Positions 44,175 to 47,388 of a stretch of DNA of 47,388 bases are shown here, in pieces. Origin of the DNA: Lineolata rhizophorae (Eukaryota > Ascomycota > Dothideomycetes > Lineolatales > Lineolataceae); the NCBI GenBank assembly GCA_010093515.1, contig MU001684.1, positions 530,352 through 577,739 of the forward strand, given 5' to 3'. The translations under genes and the position numbers were made by a program. The notes beneath the pieces are model-generated. The model saw only the letters and a program-made list of their open reading frames with translations. It ran no database searches and had not been told where the DNA came from. Position 1 is the first letter of the stretch; every line of letters starts with the position of its first letter.

Positions 44175-44821
44175 TTCCTCGGTTCCCTTTGTCTTTTGAG
44201 CGGCTTGTTTGCTCGCGTGGGTTTGCTGGAGGCGACTTTGCTTCGTGCTAGCGAGAAGGAGCGGCGGACTATGTAGGTAGAGAGGTAGGCAAGTGGGTAA
44301 GGGGTCGTCGAGGTCGTCGAAAGAGTCGTCCTGCGGTGAACAAAGGAGAGTGGATGGCGGATGCGACGGCAGGATGGACGGACGGTCCGAAAGAAATTAC
44401 TGGCGCGGCTGCCTCTGCTATCGTCGGGGGCAGAGTGCGCGAGGTATTAACACGTCGACATTTGCGGATGGAAACGAGGAAGACAGAAATGTCGCGACTG
44501 CGCACGCCGGTTGTATGATGTGCCGTGGCAGCCCCAGGCCTGTGAAGCCACATTTCCACTCGCGCTGGTGCCCGCCGGGGTCCGGCCGCTCCGCCGCCGC
44601 CAAGCCCCGCTCCGCTCCTTCGCTTAGCGCTCCGCGCACCAAGCCCCCGAAATTTTGGCCTCGTCCACGCGAGCCTCTGTCTTTCTGCTCCTCCGTCTGC
44701 CTCACCCTCCGTCCAGCCCTCGAACTCGCCGCGGCGTGTCGCGTCTCCGCCTGTCGACAGCCATTCCTTTTATTGCTACTGTGTCGACGTCAAAAGAGGC
44801 TGACTACCTTACGCACTAGCC
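44175..44821. promoter_or_regulatory. Shared promoter of SEC62 and RPL12
   Basis: The two start codons face away from each other across 647 bp. The RPL12 side is pyrimidine-rich (44640-44780), as is common before highly expressed fungal genes. No open frame in it has a recognisable domain. Shared control of a translocation and a ribosomal gene is inference from position. Confidence 0.6.
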
Positions 44822-45907
44822 ATGCGTAAGTATCGTCCTTTTGACCTGCTGGCCCCCAGCACCGACGGCCCTGGCTGATTTGAGAATTTGCTTTTCCGCC
44901 ATTTGAACAGCTCCCAAGTTCGATCCCAATGAGATCAAGGTGATGTGAGTATATGCCTTCTATGCTCTCAAAGGGGCGATCGTGTGTCTCAATGCGTCTA
45001 GAAAATCGCAATGGGCGCTTCGTTTTACTATCTAGTTGCTGGTGTTGTGTGTGCTGACATATTTGATCCTTTTTCTTAGCCATCTCCGTGCGACCGGAGG
45101 TGAGGTTGGCGCCTCGTCCGCCCTGGCGCCCAAGATCGGTCCCCTCGGTCTCTCGCCCAAGAAGGTCGGAGAAGACATTGCCAAGGCCACTGGGGACTGG
45201 GTACGTCTCTGCTTGACCTGCCGCTCGTCTGCCACCGGCGGCTGCAGATGAGCGACCTCGGCGTGCAACTGTCATGCGCCAACCCAACCATGCACCACAT
45301 CGCACTAACCGTCCCTCCGTGCAACGATGAACAGAAAGGCCTCCGCGTGACGGTCAAGCTCACGATCCAGAACCGCCAAGCTCAGGTGTCGGTGGTGCCG
45401 TCGGCATCGTCGCTGGTGATCAAGGCGCTCAAGGAGCCCCCCCGCGACCGCAAGAAGGAGAAGAACATCAAGCACACCAAGAGCATCCCGCTCGACGAGA
45501 TCATCAACATCGCCCGCACCATGCGCTACAAGAGCATGGCCAAAGAGCTGTCGGGCACCGTCAAGGAGATCCTCGGCACGGCCTTCAGCGTCGGCTGCCA
45601 GGTGGATGGGCGGAGCCCCAAGGCTATCTCGGATGATATCGAGAGCGGTGAGATTGAGAGTACGTCACGCGAATTTTCTTTTCTTTACTTTTCGTCTTCG
45701 TCTGTGCTTTGGGTCGGAAATGGCTTTGATTCGTGCTCTCTTTTAGCTCTTTATCGGGTTCTGTTCCCGATTGAGCGGATAAGACCGTTACGGCCATCGT
45801 TACACGTGGCTTCGGGACGTTTCGGGTTTTTTACTTTGCTTGATGTTTGTCGCTTCTTGGCTTGTCACACGCTAACTCTGTGTTGTCTCGTAGTTCCCGA
45901 GGAGTAA
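44822..45907 (+). CDS. RPL12: 60S ribosomal protein L12 (uL11)
   Basis: Five coding exons: 44822-44825, 44911-44944, 45080-45200, 45335-45659 and 45894-45907, 165 aa, the usual length. The first exon codes only ATG plus one base, and the last only 14 nt. Introns are 85, 135, 134 and 234 nt, with donors GTAAGT, GTGAGT, GTACGT and GTACGT; the last has CGCTAAC. The product starts [20 protein letters not shown], has the uL11 N-domain words [17 protein letters not shown] and ends IESGEIEIPEE. uL11 builds the base of the ribosomal stalk on 25S rRNA, where elongation factors bind. The many introns near the start are usual for fungal ribosomal protein genes and may help expression. Confidence 0.97.
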
Positions 45908-47060
45908 GAGAAAGGCTAGTTACACCAAAACAACGAATGACCATGACCCCTTTCGTACGGCTTCTTCACTGAACCTTGCACGAACCCAGCGTGCATTTTC
46001 TTCCGAGTTTCAATGGTCAGGGCGCTTCCAGCCCTGATTTGATGCCTCTCGAACTTAGACTTTGGCAGCCCGGGGTGCTATGCATGAGTTAGTAAGACAA
46101 GCGTTTCTAGCGCCGAACTTTCGTGATGACTTCAGCTGGGGGCCATATCTTGATAATGGCCAATCGAACGTGTCCGCGGAGCCTACCGGTAAGGTACTGC
46201 CCCGGTTCCTGAGCCTGAGTGTCTTGCCTCGGTCTGCCGCCCACTTTTCAGCTGCGAACCAGCCCCTGGATGCTACGTTCGTTGATAGGCACGAGGCGCT
46301 GTGAGTATGCACGCACGTGGCGCTTGATACTTGCACTGCCATCTCGTCCGAGATGGCGCGATTCTGTGATGAAAATCCCTTTGCCAACACTCTGGCCCAT
46401 ATCCGTTTCCTTCCATGGTTCGGGCCTATTTTGGTGCAAAGGAGAGGGATGCTTTCATTCGCCCCTATACTCACCGCAGTAGTTGTTCCCCTCTTTTGTT
46501 TTACATTGTGGGTACGGCGGTCCTGGTCTGGGGCTACATATGTGCATACAATTGTCTTCGTGGCGTAGCTTGCTACCGTTGCGGTCGTGCAAATGGTGAA
46601 GTGGAATGCGATTGAGGCTGTGCTTTTCGGAGCTGAATATTTTGGCTCGAAGAGTCGTGGAAAATTCCCGTGCGAGACGTGCACACGGGGGCTTGGGTTT
46701 ACCAACTAAGTAGCCAAGGGGGGCCCTTCGCGCGCTGAGGCTTGGGATCGGGAGGTCTGGTTGGTTCGAAGGGTGGTGGGGCGTTTTCTGTTTCCAAATT
46801 CCGTGCGTTTGGCAAAGGGCTGAAGTCGGAGGTGGGGCTCTCTCTTTTCACTCGGGGTCTTGTTTCCTGCGGGCAAATAAAACCTAGGCGCGTTTGGGGG
46901 CCGGGGGGAAACAGGGATGGGTGGTGAGTGCGAGGGCCTGATATACCGCTTTCTGTCGTTGTGGTTTACTGTTCTATAACCGCTTTGCGTAGGGCGTTAC
47001 GTGTGTGGAGGGGTGGTTAGGTAGCTGGAATGCATAGATTTGAGTTGCTGCTAAGCTAGC
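45908..47060. other. Intergenic, RPL12 3' flank
   Basis: No supported gene. A minus-strand open frame of 216 codons (46055-46705) has no recognisable domain, and overlapping plus-strand frames exist. The sequence is ordinary in composition up to the edge of the transposon. Confidence 0.4.
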
Positions 47061-47102
47061 TGACCGGGTTCCGAGTCACCCGGGGTTCCAACTCACTGAC
47101 CC
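47061..47102. repeat. Probable terminal region of a pogo-type transposon
   Basis: Just past the transposase stop codon lie two close copies of one motif: CCGGGTTCCGAGTCAC (47064-47079) and CCGGGGTTCCAACTCAC (47080-47096). Fungal pogo relatives such as Fot- and Tan1-type elements often carry direct subrepeats within their inverted ends. The matching end lies outside the window, so the exact boundary and the TA target duplication cannot be checked. Confidence 0.5.
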
Positions 47103-47149
47103 GAAACCACCCATCCTCATGAAAAATCGTGTTTATTCTCTCAACGTAG

Positions 47150-47388
47150 TTACAATTGCCACTCTGTACACATAGACTGAAGTGTTTGAGCTGCTGTTTC
47201 AGCTGCTACTCTTTCTGCTGCCCGTTCCTCAGCGTCGGCATCCCGTTGTGCCTCAAGAAGTTGTGAGGCCTGTACAGCAACCATGATTGTATCTATATCT
47301 GCAAATCGTTGATTTGGATTAACACGAACTTTCTTTCGTGGCTGTTGAGGCTTAAGAGCCTCAAGTTGACTATTTAATCTTTTATTTT
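47150..47388 (-). CDS. Pogo-type transposase, C-terminal fragment
   Basis: On the minus strand an open frame enters from the window edge and ends with TAA at 47152-47150, giving 79 residues. It reads KRLNSQLEALKP, then RKKVRVNPNQRFADIDTI, then an Ala/Glu/Gln-rich helical end closing CTEWQL. The basic KPxxxRKKV block followed by NPNxxFADI is what I know from the very C-terminus of fungal DDE-superfamily, CENP-B-like (pogo, Fot1) transposases, after the catalytic domain. The HTH and DDE domains would lie beyond the right edge. The visible part is open and has an ordinary stop, so the copy could be intact, but this cannot be judged here. Confidence 0.7.
   Translation of the reverse strand, partial: NKRLNSQLEALKPQQPRKKVRVNPNQRFADIDTIMVAVQASQLLEAQRDADAEERAAERVAAETAAQTLQSMCTEWQL

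Larger units (their letters stand above)
47061..47388 (-). mobile_element. Partial pogo/Fot-type DNA transposon
   Basis: Contains the C-terminal part of a transposase plus a repeat-bearing end. It enters from the right edge, and only its 3' end is in the window. Confidence 0.65.

Noticed and set aside
46055-46705. 216-codon minus-strand frame after RPL12
   Set aside because: No domain or promoter sign; lies in the 3' flank with competing frames on the other strand.
1-47388. Secondary-metabolite cluster, CRISPR array or bacterial-type operon
   Set aside because: No polyketide, peptide or terpene synthase motifs; the direct repeats are short minisatellites without spacers; genes are intron-bearing and separately promoted.

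Overview
The window is nuclear DNA of a filamentous ascomycete (Pezizomycotina). The signs are short introns (about 50-235 nt) with GT..AG ends and CTAAC-type branch points, long compositionally biased protein tails, and a fungal gene set that includes a division III chitin synthase with N-terminal membrane segments. The class cannot be fixed from this sequence alone. All gene models below were joined by hand from reading frames plus splice signals.

Layout. 1-4.1 kb: gene-poor DNA with a broken protein-kinase-like gene (251-877), a 19-bp minisatellite (3441-3535) and a GC-rich palindromic repeat. 4.2-5.9 kb (-): single-pass membrane protein of unknown function starting MPAPIAK. 8.6-10.1 kb (+): TMS1/serinc family membrane protein. 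13.2-13.9 kb (+): weak, low-complexity hypothetical ORF. 15.4-19.8 kb (-): UPF2/NMD2, the nonsense-mediated decay factor, five coding exons. 20-25 kb: AT-rich, gene-poor DNA grading into the promoter of a class VII-type chitin synthase (25.3-29.6 kb, +) with a very long Pro/Gln-rich tail. 29.9-30.4 kb: a 19-bp tandem array interrupted by an 80-N assembly gap. 30.4-31.9 kb (+): a two-exon DUF7924-like protein with PD...ExK residues. 32.0-35.0 kb (-): SulP/STAS anion transporter of the YPR003C type. 36.7-37.7 kb (-): SAM-dependent methyltransferase. 39.4-41.0 kb (+): fungal coiled-coil protein of unknown function. 42.5-44.2 kb (-) and 44.8-45.9 kb (+): SEC62 and RPL12, transcribed divergently from a shared 647-bp promoter. 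47.06-47.39 kb (-): C-terminal end of a pogo/Fot-type transposase with a probable terminal repeat, running off the window.

Most recognised genes are housekeeping functions (mRNA surveillance, translation, ER translocation, wall synthesis, membrane transport). They do not form one pathway or a metabolite cluster. I found no convincing new multi-gene system. The less ordinary items are the kinase-like remnant whose frame is broken by a visible 17-bp duplication, the DUF7924-like protein beside the hypervariable array, the long chitin synthase tail, and a frame-neutral intron in UPF2.
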